Positions 18,022-26,471 of a stretch of 64,000 nt of DNA are shown one piece after another (positions within the stretch are counted from its first letter, which is position 1; each line of letters opens with the position of its first letter). Both the position numbers and the translations under genes were made by a program. The DNA is from Fuscovulum sp. (lineage in GTDB: Bacteria > Pseudomonadota > Alphaproteobacteria > Rhodobacterales > Rhodobacteraceae), in NCBI GenBank assembly GCA_035192965.1, contig CP136571.1:144501-208500 (forward strand). The letters are read 5' to 3'. The notes under the pieces were generated by a model, which saw only the letters and a list, made by a program, of their open reading frames with translations, was not told where the DNA came from and did not search any database.

Positions 18022-18896
18022 CCGACCAAGCGTACAACTTCGCCTATCTGGACGAACAGACCAAGCGGATGATCCGGCGTGCGATCCTGAAGGGGGTGGC
18101 GGTGCCGGGCTATCAGGTGCCCTTTGCCAGCCGGGAAATGCCCATGCCTTATGGATGGGGCACGGGTGGGGTTCAGGTGACGGCAGCCTGTCTGACGCCC
18201 GAGGATGTGCTGAAAGTGATCGACCAAGGGGCGGATGACACCACCAATGCCGTGTCGATCCGCAAGTTCTTTCAGCGCACGGCGGGGGTAGCGACGACAG
18301 AGGCCACGGGCGAGGCGACGCTGATCCAGACGCGCCACCGCATCCCGGAACAGCCGCTGACCGAGGATCAGATCCTTGTCTATCAGGTGCCAATCCCGGA
18401 ACCGTTGCGCTTTCTGGAACCGCGCGAGACGGAGACGCGGAAGATGCACAGCCTTGAAGAATACGGGCTGATGCATGTGAAGCTGTATGAAGACATCGCC
18501 CGGCATGGGCATATCGCCACCGCCTATGCCTATCCGGTGAAGGTGGAGGGGCGCTATGTGATGGACCCTTCACCCATCCCGCGTTTTGACAATCCGAAAC
18601 TGTCAGACTGCCCGGCGCTGCAACTGTTTGGCGCGGGGCGAGAACAGCGCATCTATGCGCTGCCGCCCTATACGCAGGCCGTGAGTCTGGATTTCGAAGA
18701 TCACCCGTTCGAGGCATCGAAGGCGCCGCATGACTGCGATCTGTGCGGTGCGGCGGACAGCTATCTGGACGAGGTCATCACCGATGATCAGGGCGGGCGG
18801 ATGTTCGTCTGTTCCGACACCGATCATTGCCGCTGCCGCCGCGAGGCGGGGCATGTGGGTCGGCTGGGGACACCAATGGTTGAGGGGGTTGCCTGA
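18018..18896 (+). CDS. phnJ: C-P lyase catalytic subunit PhnJ (radical SAM)
   Basis: This 292-residue enzyme breaks the carbon-phosphorus bond of ribose methylphosphonate phosphate, releasing methane or another alkane. The cluster and radical cysteines are intact: C240-x2-C243, C265 and C271, with the unusual non-CX3CX2C spacing known for PhnJ. The N-terminal YNFAYLDEQTKRMIRRAILK and the GYQVPFASREMPMPYGWGTGG block are hallmarks. It overlaps phnI and phnK. Confidence 0.97.
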   Translation: MTDQAYNFAYLDEQTKRMIRRAILKGVAVPGYQVPFASREMPMPYGWGTGGVQVTAACLTPEDVLKVIDQGADDTTNAVSIRKFFQRTAGVATTEATGEATLIQTRHRIPEQPLTEDQILVYQVPIPEPLRFLEPRETETRKMHSLEEYGLMHVKLYEDIARHGHIATAYAYPVKVEGRYVMDPSPIPRFDNPKLSDCPALQLFGAGREQRIYALPPYTQAVSLDFEDHPFEASKAPHDCDLCGAADSYLDEVITDDQGGRMFVCSDTDHCRCRREAGHVGRLGTPMVEGVA

Positions 18897-19717
18897 TGGG
18901 GGCCGTGGAATTGGGTATTTCCGCCAAGATGAGGCCCGAAGTTAAGTCGGAGGGTCCGCTTCTTTCTGTTCGCGGGTTGACCAAGCGCTATGGCGCGCGG
19001 ATCGGCTGTGCGGATGTGGGGTTTGAACTGTGGCCCGGCGAGGTACTGGGGATCGTCGGCGAAAGCGGTTCGGGGAAGTCGACACTGCTGTCCTGTCTAG
19101 CGGGGCATTTGGCGCCGGATACGGGCGAGGTGGTCTTTGCCACCCGCGAGGGGCCACGCGATGTGCTGACCATGACAGAACCCGAGCGGCGGCGGCTGTC
19201 GCGCACGGATTGGGCCTTTGTCCACCAGAACCCGCGCGACGGGTTGCGGATGGGCGTGACGGCGGGCGGCAATGTGGGCGAGCGGTTGATGGCCGTGGGC
19301 GCGCGGAACTATGGCGACATCCGCGACCGGGCGACGGATTGGCTGGGGCGGGTGGAAATTGCCGCCGAGCGGATCGATGATCGGCCTTCGGCTTTTTCCG
19401 GCGGGATGCAGCAGCGGTTGCAGATCGCGCGCAATCTTGTGACGGGGCCACGACTGGTGTTCATGGATGAACCCACGGGGGGGCTGGATGTCAGCGTGCA
19501 GGCGCGGCTGTTGGATCTGCTCCGAGGGCTGGTGCGGGAGATGGGGCTTTCGGCCATCATCGTGACGCATGATCTGGCGGTGGTGCGGCTGCTGGCGGAT
19601 CGGCTGATGGTGATGAAATCTGGCCATGTGGTGGAGCAGGGTTTGACCGATCAGGTGCTGGACGACCCGCAGCATGCGTATACGCAACTCCTCGTCTCTT
19701 CCGTTTTGCAGGTGTGA
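18896..19717 (+). CDS. phnK: C-P lyase ATPase component PhnK
   Basis: This 273-residue ABC-type ATPase has Walker A GESGSGKST, signature SGGMQQRLQIARN, Walker B LVFMDEPTGGLD and the switch histidine in IVTHDL. PhnK docks on the PhnJ dimer rather than on a membrane permease. The first ATG overlaps the phnJ stop; an alternative ATG at codon 12 would still leave a complete domain. Confidence 0.94.
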   Translation: MGAVELGISAKMRPEVKSEGPLLSVRGLTKRYGARIGCADVGFELWPGEVLGIVGESGSGKSTLLSCLAGHLAPDTGEVVFATREGPRDVLTMTEPERRRLSRTDWAFVHQNPRDGLRMGVTAGGNVGERLMAVGARNYGDIRDRATDWLGRVEIAAERIDDRPSAFSGGMQQRLQIARNLVTGPRLVFMDEPTGGLDVSVQARLLDLLRGLVREMGLSAIIVTHDLAVVRLLADRLMVMKSGHVVEQGLTDQVLDDPQHAYTQLLVSSVLQV

Positions 19718-19718
19718 C

Positions 19719-20402
19719 ATGATCGAGATATCCGAGCTTTCAAAGACCTTTACCCTGCACAATCAGGGCAGCGCGGTGATCCGGGTGATGGCGGATGCCA
19801 ATCTGACCGTGGCACCCGGCGAATGTGTCGGGCTGATCGGTGCGTCGGGGGCTGGGAAATCCACGCTGATGCGGATGGTCTATGGCAACTATCTGGCCGC
19901 AGCGGGCAGCATCCGGATAGCGGGGACGGACATCACCCGCGCCACCCCGCGCGAGATCATCGCATTGCGGCGCAGCACGCTGGGATATGTGAGCCAGTTC
20001 CTGCGGGTGGTGCCGCGCGTGCCAACACTGGATGTGGTGGCAGAGCCGCTGCTGACGCTGGGACACCCGATGGCCGAGGCGCGGGCGCGGGCCGCGGGGT
20101 TGCTGCGTGTTCTGAACATTCCCGAACGGCTGTGGACGCTGTCGCCCACCACCTTCTCCGGAGGAGAACAGCAACGCGTGAACATCGCGCGGGGGTTCAT
20201 CCACCCTTATCCGGCGCTGCTGCTGGATGAGCCGACGGCAAGCCTTGATGCCGCGAACCGGGAGGTTGTGCTGTCACTGATCGAGGCGGCCAAGGCGCGA
20301 GGGGCGGCTATCCTTGGGATTTTCCATGACGAGGCGGCGCGGGCGCGGGTCTGTGATCGGTTCGTGGATGTGGCGGCCTTTACCCCCAGAGCGGCAGCAT
20401 GA
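19719..20402 (+). CDS. phnL: C-P lyase ATPase component PhnL
   Basis: This 227-residue ABC-type protein has Walker A GASGAGKST, signature SGGEQQRVNIARG and Walker B LLLDEPTASLD. The insertion GYVSQFLRVVPRVPTLDVV is typical of PhnL. It works with PhnI, PhnG and PhnH in the first step of phosphonate activation. It starts just after phnK and overlaps phnN by 4 bp. Confidence 0.94.
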   Translation: MIEISELSKTFTLHNQGSAVIRVMADANLTVAPGECVGLIGASGAGKSTLMRMVYGNYLAAAGSIRIAGTDITRATPREIIALRRSTLGYVSQFLRVVPRVPTLDVVAEPLLTLGHPMAEARARAAGLLRVLNIPERLWTLSPTTFSGGEQQRVNIARGFIHPYPALLLDEPTASLDAANREVVLSLIEAAKARGAAILGIFHDEAARARVCDRFVDVAAFTPRAAA

Positions 20403-20953
20403 CAGCCAATAGGATGGGGCGTTTGTTTGCGGTTGTCGGCCCGTCCGGCGCGGGGAAAGACACGCTGATCGATGCAGCCCGCGCGGCGCGACCCGACCTG
20501 CTGATCGTGCGGCGGGTGATCACCCGGCCCGAGGCTTTGGGTGGCGAGGATTTCGAAGGGGTGAGCGAGGCGGAGTTCGCCAAACGCAAGGTGCGGGGTG
20601 ACTTCGCGCTGGACTGGCGGGCGCATGGGCTGCGCTATGGTCTGCCCGCGTTGCAGATTGCGGAACGGCTGGCGGGGCGGGATGTGCTGTTCAACGGATC
20701 GCGCGCGGCACTGGAGGCGGCGGCGGTGATCTTTCCCGATCTGGTGGTGATCCGCGTGACCGCCCCATCGACGGTGTTGATGGAACGCCTGCTGGCGCGC
20801 GGGCGCGAGACGCGCGAGGAGATTGCCGCGCGGATACAGCGGGCGAGCTATGAGGTTCCTGCCGGGCTGAGCGTGATCGACGTCAGCAATGACGGGCCGC
20901 TGGAGGCCGGGGTGGCGCGGTTTCTGGACGCGATTCAGCCGGTGAGCGGGTAG
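20399..20953 (+). CDS. phnN: Ribose 1,5-bisphosphate phosphokinase PhnN
   Basis: This 184-residue guanylate-kinase-like P-loop protein has Walker A GPSGAGKDT, and RRVITRPEALGGEDFEGVSEAEF resembles the nucleotide/phosphoribose lid. PhnN turns ribose 1,5-bisphosphate, the last C-P lyase pathway product, into PRPP. It is the last plus-strand gene of the phnG operon, and its 3' end overlaps the DUF1045 gene by 19 bp in convergent orientation. Confidence 0.92.
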   Translation: MTANRMGRLFAVVGPSGAGKDTLIDAARAARPDLLIVRRVITRPEALGGEDFEGVSEAEFAKRKVRGDFALDWRAHGLRYGLPALQIAERLAGRDVLFNGSRAALEAAAVIFPDLVVIRVTAPSTVLMERLLARGRETREEIAARIQRASYEVPAGLSVIDVSNDGPLEAGVARFLDAIQPVSG

Positions 20954-21600
20954 CGATGCAGCAGATGAAACCGGCCGTCGCCATCTTCGCCGAACAGGCA
21001 GAGGTCTGTGATGTCGAACGGGCGCGGGAGCACCTCGGCAAACCAGGGGCCAAGAATCGCGGCAGTCGCCTGCGCGGCAGCGGGGGGCAGGTCATCAGTG
21101 AGGGTGAGGTGGAAACGAAACTCCTCCATCACATAGGGATAACCCCAGCGGGCGAGCAATTCGCGTTGACGGGGGCTGAGCCGGTCGGGGCGGCGGCGGG
21201 CGACTTCCGCCTCGGTCAATGGGGCGCGGAGAGGATCAAGGCGGCTCACAACCTCGGCCCCGAGCGCGAGGAGGTCGGTCTCATCGCCTTCGGGGGTGAG
21301 GGCGAGAAAGCCCTTGAGGATTTCAAGGCGCAGGCCCGTCATCCGCACCGGGGGCAAGCGCGTGGCCAGCGCAGCAAGGTCGGATTGCAGCAAACGCGCA
21401 TCGACGCCTTCGGCAAGGCGGAACGGGGCCTTGATCGTGCCGTGAAAGCCATAGCGCCGGGGGGCAGCAGTCAGCGTGGCTGCCGGGCCGGGAAGGCCGG
21501 GCAGATCAGGGGCCGCATCCGACAGCCAGAGATTGGCGCGGGTGGCGAAATCGCCGGGCGGCGGCGCGTAATAGACGGCAAAGCGTTTGAAATCTGTCAT
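20935..21600 (-). CDS. DUF1045 phosphonate-metabolism protein with 2H phosphoesterase motifs
   Basis: This 221-residue protein belongs to the DUF1045 family, often found in phn clusters. Two histidine motifs, H53-G-T (RYGFHGTI) and H164-L-T (FRFHLTL), match the paired HxT/S signature of 2H phosphoesterases, which open cyclic phosphates. The canonical cyclic phosphodiesterase PhnP is not present in the window. My inference is that this enzyme could open the ribose 1,2-cyclic phosphate intermediate. It converges on phnN and diverges from phnM. Confidence 0.82.
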   Translation of the reverse strand: MTDFKRFAVYYAPPPGDFATRANLWLSDAAPDLPGLPGPAATLTAAPRRYGFHGTIKAPFRLAEGVDARLLQSDLAALATRLPPVRMTGLRLEILKGFLALTPEGDETDLLALGAEVVSRLDPLRAPLTEAEVARRRPDRLSPRQRELLARWGYPYVMEEFRFHLTLTDDLPPAAAQATAAILGPWFAEVLPRPFDITDLCLFGEDGDGRFHLLHRYPLTG

Positions 21601-21623
21601 GCCCGCAGCCCTAGCGCCCGTCT

Positions 21624-21639
21624 GTCACATGGATGTGAC
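21624..21639. promoter_or_regulatory. Palindrome/Pho-box-like site before phnM and the DUF1045 gene
   Basis: GTCACATGGATGTGAC is a perfect inverted repeat (7-2-7) in the divergent gap. Starting two bases earlier (21622), it also reads as CTGTCAC-ATGG-ATGTGAC, two Pho-like units 11 bp apart. It may therefore be a PhoB site or an operator for another dimeric regulator. Confidence 0.5.
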
Positions 21640-21713
21640 GCAATGCCCCCATGTGATGCCTTTTGCATTTCCCTGCGGCCAGTATCGCCGCCCCTTTTCA
21701 TCGGACGAGACCT

Positions 21714-22856
21714 ATGACCGAGACGATCCTTGCCAATGCCACCCTTGTTCTGCCCGATGAGGTGTTCACCGGGGCGCTTGTGCTGCGTGATGGGGTGATT
21801 GCGGATATCGCCAAGGGCGCGGCGCAGCCTGCGGGGGCCGAGGATATGGGCGGCGACATGCTGATGCCCGGCCTGATTGAATTGCATACGGACAATCTGG
21901 AACGCCATATCGAGCCCCGGCCCAAGGTGGCATGGCCCCATGCCGCGGCCATCATCGCGCATGATGCGGAATTGGCAAGTGTGGGGATCACCACGGTGTT
22001 CGATGCGCTGCGGGTGGGATCGGTGGTCTCCAAAGCCAAGGCGAATTACGGGGAGTATGCCCGTGCCTTGGCCGATGAGATCATCGCGCTGCGTGAGGCA
22101 GGGGCGCTGCGGATCAACCATCTGCTGCATCTGCGGGCCGAGGTCTGTTCCGAGACGCTGATCGCGGAGTTGGGCAAGTTCGGGCCAGAGGATGGGGTGG
22201 GGATCGTCAGCCTGATGGACCACACGCCCGGACAGCGGCAGTTTCGCGACATCACGCAGTTGAAAAATTACGTTTGCGGCAAGCACGGGTTTTCGGATGC
22301 GGAATTCGTGGAGCATGTCGAAGGGCAGAAGGCGCTGTCAGCGATGATGGGCAGCGCGCATGAATCGGCGGCGGTAGAGGCGGCGCGCCGCTATGGTGCG
22401 GTTCTGGCCAGCCATGATGACACGACCGAGGGGCATGTCGCGCAATCGGCGCGGCATGGCGCGACCTTTGCCGAATTTCCCACCACGGCCGAGGCGGCGC
22501 GCGCCTGCCGGGCGCAGGGGATTGCGGTGATGATGGGGGCGCCGAACCTGATCCGGGGCGGGTCGCATTCCGGCAACGTCGCCGCGCAGGCGCTGGCCGA
22601 GGAGGGGCTGCTGGATATCCTGTCATCAGATTATGTGCCGTCATCGCTGCTGTCGGCGGCGCTGATGTTGGGCGATCTTTGGGGCGATCCGGCGCGGGCG
22701 GTGGCCACGGTGACCCGAGCGCCTGCGATGGCGACGGGGCTTATGGATCGGGGCGAGATTGCGCTGGGCAAGCGAGCGGATGTGATCCGGGTGCATCGCT
22801 TTGGCGATGCCGGGATGCTGCGCGGGACGTGGGTGGCGGGGCGGCGGGTGGGCTGA
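21714..22856 (+). CDS. phnM: Alpha-D-ribose 1-methylphosphonate 5-triphosphate diphosphatase PhnM (canonical)
   Basis: This 380-residue amidohydrolase-superfamily enzyme removes pyrophosphate from the ribose 5-triphosphate made by PhnGHIL. Canonical PhnM blocks are present: LMPGLIELHTDNLERHIEPRP, ASHDDTTEGH, MMGAPNLIRGGSHSGN and SSDYVPSSLL. Of the three PhnM-like proteins in the window this one fits best with known PhnM. It has its own gap, containing a palindromic site, from the C-P lyase genes. It converges with the acyltransferase at 22861. Confidence 0.93.
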   Translation: MTETILANATLVLPDEVFTGALVLRDGVIADIAKGAAQPAGAEDMGGDMLMPGLIELHTDNLERHIEPRPKVAWPHAAAIIAHDAELASVGITTVFDALRVGSVVSKAKANYGEYARALADEIIALREAGALRINHLLHLRAEVCSETLIAELGKFGPEDGVGIVSLMDHTPGQRQFRDITQLKNYVCGKHGFSDAEFVEHVEGQKALSAMMGSAHESAAVEAARRYGAVLASHDDTTEGHVAQSARHGATFAEFPTTAEAARACRAQGIAVMMGAPNLIRGGSHSGNVAAQALAEEGLLDILSSDYVPSSLLSAALMLGDLWGDPARAVATVTRAPAMATGLMDRGEIALGKRADVIRVHRFGDAGMLRGTWVAGRRVG

Positions 22857-22860
22857 TCCC

Positions 22861-23736
22861 TTACCACTTTACATGGGCGGGCCAGCGGAACACCTCATCC
22901 CCCTGCCCGCCCAGCGCCATGGTGCGGCGGCGGAGTTCGGCGGCGATGTCATTGCGGGCAATCCCGGCAAGGGTTTCTGCCGTAATCGGTTGGCCGATCG
23001 TCATGTCCAGCGGACGTCCCATGAGACGGCGGGTTTCGTGGAAGATCAGCGCGATGCGCAGCGGATAGGACAGGTGGCTAGCCATCTGGAACAGGCGAGA
23101 ATTCTGGCCTGCGAAATGCACGGGCAGCGTTGTCACATTGGGAAGCGTGGCAAGGCGGCCAAGGAAGGCGTGCCATTCGGCATCATGGGCGCGCCCGCGA
23201 ATAGGCGAGTTGGCCGTGGCGATGCCACCACCGGGGAAGATCGCCACGACCTTGCCGGCTGACAGCAATTCAACGGCCAGCTTGCGGCTTTGGCCCGAGG
23301 TCTTGCGCCCCTCCGGTGTACCACTGAAATCGATGGGCAGCAGGTGGGGGGCAACTTCGGGCGGCTGGCATAGGACGCTGTTGGTCAGGATCTGCACATT
23401 GCCGCGCAGGCGCATGCCAAGCTGGCCCAGCGCCAGACCGTCGATGATGCCATAAGGGTGGTTGGCCACGAGCAGGAGGCCGCCAGTCTGCGGGATGTTG
23501 GACGCGGGCAAGTGCCATGTGGAGCGCGGCGCAATGCGGAGAAGGCGCAGGGCGGCGTCAAAGACCGATTCCTCGTGGCGCGGGCCTGCCTGCCAATCCC
23601 TGTACAGGCCGCGCAGCATGGGCTGGCCGCTGGCGCGTTCGACGGCGCGGATCAGGGCGCGGCGAAAGGGGGATTGGCCGGGATGGCTGTATGTGAGGTC
23701 GGGCGCGGTGTCGTCGGTGGCGAAAGTGTCGGTCAT
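22861..23736 (-). CDS. Lysophospholipid acyltransferase family protein
   Basis: This 291-residue protein has a PlsC/GPAT-like acyltransferase fold. The catalytic block reads NHPYGIIDG, that is H-x5-D rather than the usual H-x4-D, as in the hemolysin-like NHPxG subfamily. A later FPGGGIA motif matches the phosphate-binding block (FPEG-like) and is followed by LPVHFAG. No membrane helix is obvious. It lies 18 bp after the PhnM-like gene at 23755 and seems to be the last gene of that operon. The substrate is unknown; lysolipid or another acyl acceptor is possible. Confidence 0.8.
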   Translation of the reverse strand: MTDTFATDDTAPDLTYSHPGQSPFRRALIRAVERASGQPMLRGLYRDWQAGPRHEESVFDAALRLLRIAPRSTWHLPASNIPQTGGLLLVANHPYGIIDGLALGQLGMRLRGNVQILTNSVLCQPPEVAPHLLPIDFSGTPEGRKTSGQSRKLAVELLSAGKVVAIFPGGGIATANSPIRGRAHDAEWHAFLGRLATLPNVTTLPVHFAGQNSRLFQMASHLSYPLRIALIFHETRRLMGRPLDMTIGQPITAETLAGIARNDIAAELRRRTMALGGQGDEVFRWPAHVKW

Positions 23737-23754
23737 TGCGTCCCCTTTTTTCGG

Positions 23755-24993
23755 TCAAGCCATCTGGGCCAGATGAAGCGCGGCGTCGGGCAGCGCCGAA
23801 TAGCCACCGCGCCCGGCAACCCAGGTGCGGATGGGTGCCGGCATGCCCTGATCGGGCCAGTCGAGAAGCACCAGATCGGCGCGTTGGCCCGGCGCGATGC
23901 GACCACGATCCGCCAGACCCATGGCCGCCGCCGGATTGGCAGAAACGAGCCGCCACAGCGCGGGCAGGCTCGCCACGCCATCGGCCAGCAGGCGCACGAC
24001 GGCACCCAGCATGGCCGGATAGAAGTAATCAGACGCCAGAATATCGCACAGGCCGCGCGTGATCATCTCGGCCGCGCCGGGCGAGCCGAGGTGTGATCCG
24101 CCGCGCATTGCGTTGGGCGCGCCAAGGACGATCCAATCGCCCTTTTCCCGTGCCGAAAGGAACACGCGTTCATGCATCGGGAATTCCGCGATCTGCGCGC
24201 CATGGGCACGGTAAAAGTCGCGTGTCTCGGTCTGGCTGTCGTCATGCGACAGCATGGGTGCGCCGCGTTCGGCCGCCATGGCGGCCACCACCGCAATGTC
24301 ATCCCCGACGCGCGGGCGGCGGTTCCAGACCGTCATCATCAGCACGACATAGGCATCAAGATCCATATGCGATCGCTTGGCGCGGCCATCCATCTTGGCC
24401 CGGAAGGCGGGGGTGGAAAGGTCGGTCACCGGGTAATCTGGCACCAGGTCGAACGGACGGTCATGCAGCGCGATGGAGGGGTGCAGCAGGGCCGATGAAG
24501 TGTGGTCATTGAAGGCGACAGAAGGCGCGTCCTTGGCGGCCAATGCCTCGGCCATCAGGGGGATGCCTTCGGGGCAGAAGGTTTCCCAACGCAGTTGCAG
24601 ACGGTTTTCCACCGTCAGGCGCGGGCGCAGGCGGCCCAAGGCGTGCAGCATGTCCCATCCGGTTTGCACGGAACGCAGGCCGGGTTCCCAGCTGAGCGTG
24701 AGGGCGTGGTAGGCGGTGGCGATGCCGTTTGCGGCAAGCTGACGGTCAGTTTCCAGAAGCGCGGCGTCGATCGGGACGGTCACGCCGGGGCGGGGCATGA
24801 TCTGGCGTTCAAAGGCATCGCCGTGGATGTCGACAAAGGCGGGGGCGAGGATGCGACCGCGCGCGTCGATCACCGCCGCGCCGTCGCACGCCACATCCAG
24901 CCCGCTGATGCGTCCAGATTCGATCCGGACCGAGGCGCGTTCGATACGGTCGTCTAGGATGACGCGCGCGCCTTCGATGACAACGGCATCCAT
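23755..24993 (-). CDS. PhnM-family amidohydrolase, paralogue 3
   Basis: This 412-residue protein (starting at the ATG that shares one base with the methyltransferase stop) is PhnM-like: LAPAFVDIHGDAFERQIMPRPG, LSHDDSQTETRDFYRAHGAQIAEFP, LGAPNAMRGGSHLGS and LASDYFYPAML. Like paralogue 1 it has HGDxFERQ in place of HTDNLERH. It sits in the operon of the second phosphonate-type importer, between the methyltransferase and the acyltransferase genes. It may handle a different organophosphorus intermediate; pure redundancy is the alternative. Confidence 0.82.
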   Translation of the reverse strand: MDAVVIEGARVILDDRIERASVRIESGRISGLDVACDGAAVIDARGRILAPAFVDIHGDAFERQIMPRPGVTVPIDAALLETDRQLAANGIATAYHALTLSWEPGLRSVQTGWDMLHALGRLRPRLTVENRLQLRWETFCPEGIPLMAEALAAKDAPSVAFNDHTSSALLHPSIALHDRPFDLVPDYPVTDLSTPAFRAKMDGRAKRSHMDLDAYVVLMMTVWNRRPRVGDDIAVVAAMAAERGAPMLSHDDSQTETRDFYRAHGAQIAEFPMHERVFLSAREKGDWIVLGAPNAMRGGSHLGSPGAAEMITRGLCDILASDYFYPAMLGAVVRLLADGVASLPALWRLVSANPAAAMGLADRGRIAPGQRADLVLLDWPDQGMPAPIRTWVAGRGGYSALPDAALHLAQMA

Positions 24994-25649
24994 CACAGAC
25001 GCTCCGCCAAGATGTGCCAATGCCATGAGCCGGGCTTTTCATGTTCCCGGTCGATGAGCGAAAGCGGCTCGAACCCGGCGAAAAGCGCCAGTAGATCGCG
25101 CGCATTGCAGAAGTAATGCGGGTGGACCTTGTCGCCTTCGCCGTCGAAGACCCAGGTATTGCGCGAAATCTCACGTCCCGGTGCAAGGGCCTGTTCCACC
25201 GGAACACGGCGGGCGGACAGCATGGTGGCCATGAAGGTGCCTCCGGGGCGCAGGATGCGGGCGACTTCGGCCAATGTGGTGCGGACCACGGTTTCATCGC
25301 CGTGATAAATCACGTTCCAGGACAGGACGTGATCGAAGGTTCCGTCGGCATAGGGCAGATCGGTCATCGCGCCCTGCTTCACGCCGATTTCCAGCCCTTC
25401 GGCCTTTGCTGCGAGGTCGATCACGCGGACGGATTCAGCGGCGGCATCCAGCGCCTGAACCTTCAGGCCCATCCGGGCCAGTGCCAGAGCGTGCCGTCCG
25501 ATCCCGGCACCAAGGTCAAGGACGCGCGCGCCTTTGGGAAGATGGGCGCCATGGGCCAGAACCTCATCCTCGGCGCGTGCCCATTTGGACGTGCCGTCAG
25601 CGCGCTGCCATTCTTCGTTCCAGTAGCGATGGGCCGTGTCGGTTGTCAT
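24993..25649 (-). CDS. Class I SAM-dependent methyltransferase
   Basis: This 218-residue protein has motif I VLDLGAGIGRHALALA, the acidic end of strand 2 (ALDAA), an MTDLPYADGTFDHVLSWNVIYHG block and post-motif LRPGGTF. These mark a Rossmann-fold methyltransferase of the SmtA/UbiE type. It follows the importer permease by 12 bp and shares one base with the PhnM-like gene. The acceptor is not known. Its location suggests methylation of an imported phosphonate or its product. Confidence 0.85.
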   Translation of the reverse strand: MTTDTAHRYWNEEWQRADGTSKWARAEDEVLAHGAHLPKGARVLDLGAGIGRHALALARMGLKVQALDAAAESVRVIDLAAKAEGLEIGVKQGAMTDLPYADGTFDHVLSWNVIYHGDETVVRTTLAEVARILRPGGTFMATMLSARRVPVEQALAPGREISRNTWVFDGEGDKVHPHYFCNARDLLALFAGFEPLSLIDREHEKPGSWHWHILAERL

Positions 25650-25661
25650 GGCAGAGCCTTT

Positions 25662-26471
25662 TCAGATCAGTTTGGACCGGATCCAGCTGGACCCTTGTTC
25701 GACGATCATCACCAAAGCCAGCAGCATCAGGATGATGGTCAGCGCCTCGTCGTAGTTGAACAGGTCGAAGGCGACTTTCAGATCGACCCCGATGCCGCCC
25801 GCGCCCACAAGACCCAAAGCCGCCGACCCGCGCACGGCCTTTTCCAGCGCAAACAGCGAGGTTGCGGTGAACGAGGGAAGACAGGCGGGAAAGACGGCAG
25901 AGAAGATGATGCCCATGCGGCTGGCACCGATGGAGCGCAGGGCGTCTTGCGGGCCGGTGTCGGCCTCTTCCATCGCTTCGGCGAAGAAGCGGCCGGCAAA
26001 ACCGATCTTGTCGACCATGATGGCCAGCACGCCGGCAGCGGGGCCAAGGCCCACCATGATGATGAAGAAGATCGCCCAAACCAGATCGGGGATGGTGCGA
26101 AACAGCGCAATGATCGCGCGGGCTGCGACGCGGATCAGCGGGTGCGGCGACAGACGGTCGGTGGCGAGGATGGCGAAGGGCACCGCAAAGACAAGGCCAA
26201 GCGCCGCCCCGGCAACGGCCATTTGCAGGGTTTCCAGCAGCTTTAGCGCGATACGGTCGATCCGGCTGATATCCGGCGGGAACATCTGCGCCAGCAGGCC
26301 AGAGGGTGCAAAGAGGCGGGTGATCCCGCGACCCAGCGCATCGAATTGCGGGGCAGTGGCGGCGATGCTGGAGACGACCAGCGCCAGCACAACGATGATC
26401 CCGATGTATTCGCCTATGCTGCGATGTTCGAACCGTGGCAGGTTGACCGTTCCGTTTGCCATCCGTGTCAT
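25662..26471 (-). CDS. phnE: Phosphonate-type ABC transporter permease (second system)
   Basis: This 269-residue PhnE-family permease has an N-terminal helix (YIGIIVVLALVVSSIAAT), four to five more helices and the EAA-type loop (DALRSIGASRMGIIFSAVFPA). The end GSAALGLVGAGGIGVDLK matches PhnE. It is a single permease (presumably a homodimer), unlike the phnE/phnE2 pair of the first system. It overlaps the ATPase gene by 4 bp. Confidence 0.9.
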   Translation of the reverse strand: MTRMANGTVNLPRFEHRSIGEYIGIIVVLALVVSSIAATAPQFDALGRGITRLFAPSGLLAQMFPPDISRIDRIALKLLETLQMAVAGAALGLVFAVPFAILATDRLSPHPLIRVAARAIIALFRTIPDLVWAIFFIIMVGLGPAAGVLAIMVDKIGFAGRFFAEAMEEADTGPQDALRSIGASRMGIIFSAVFPACLPSFTATSLFALEKAVRGSAALGLVGAGGIGVDLKVAFDLFNYDEALTIILMLLALVMIVEQGSSWIRSKLI

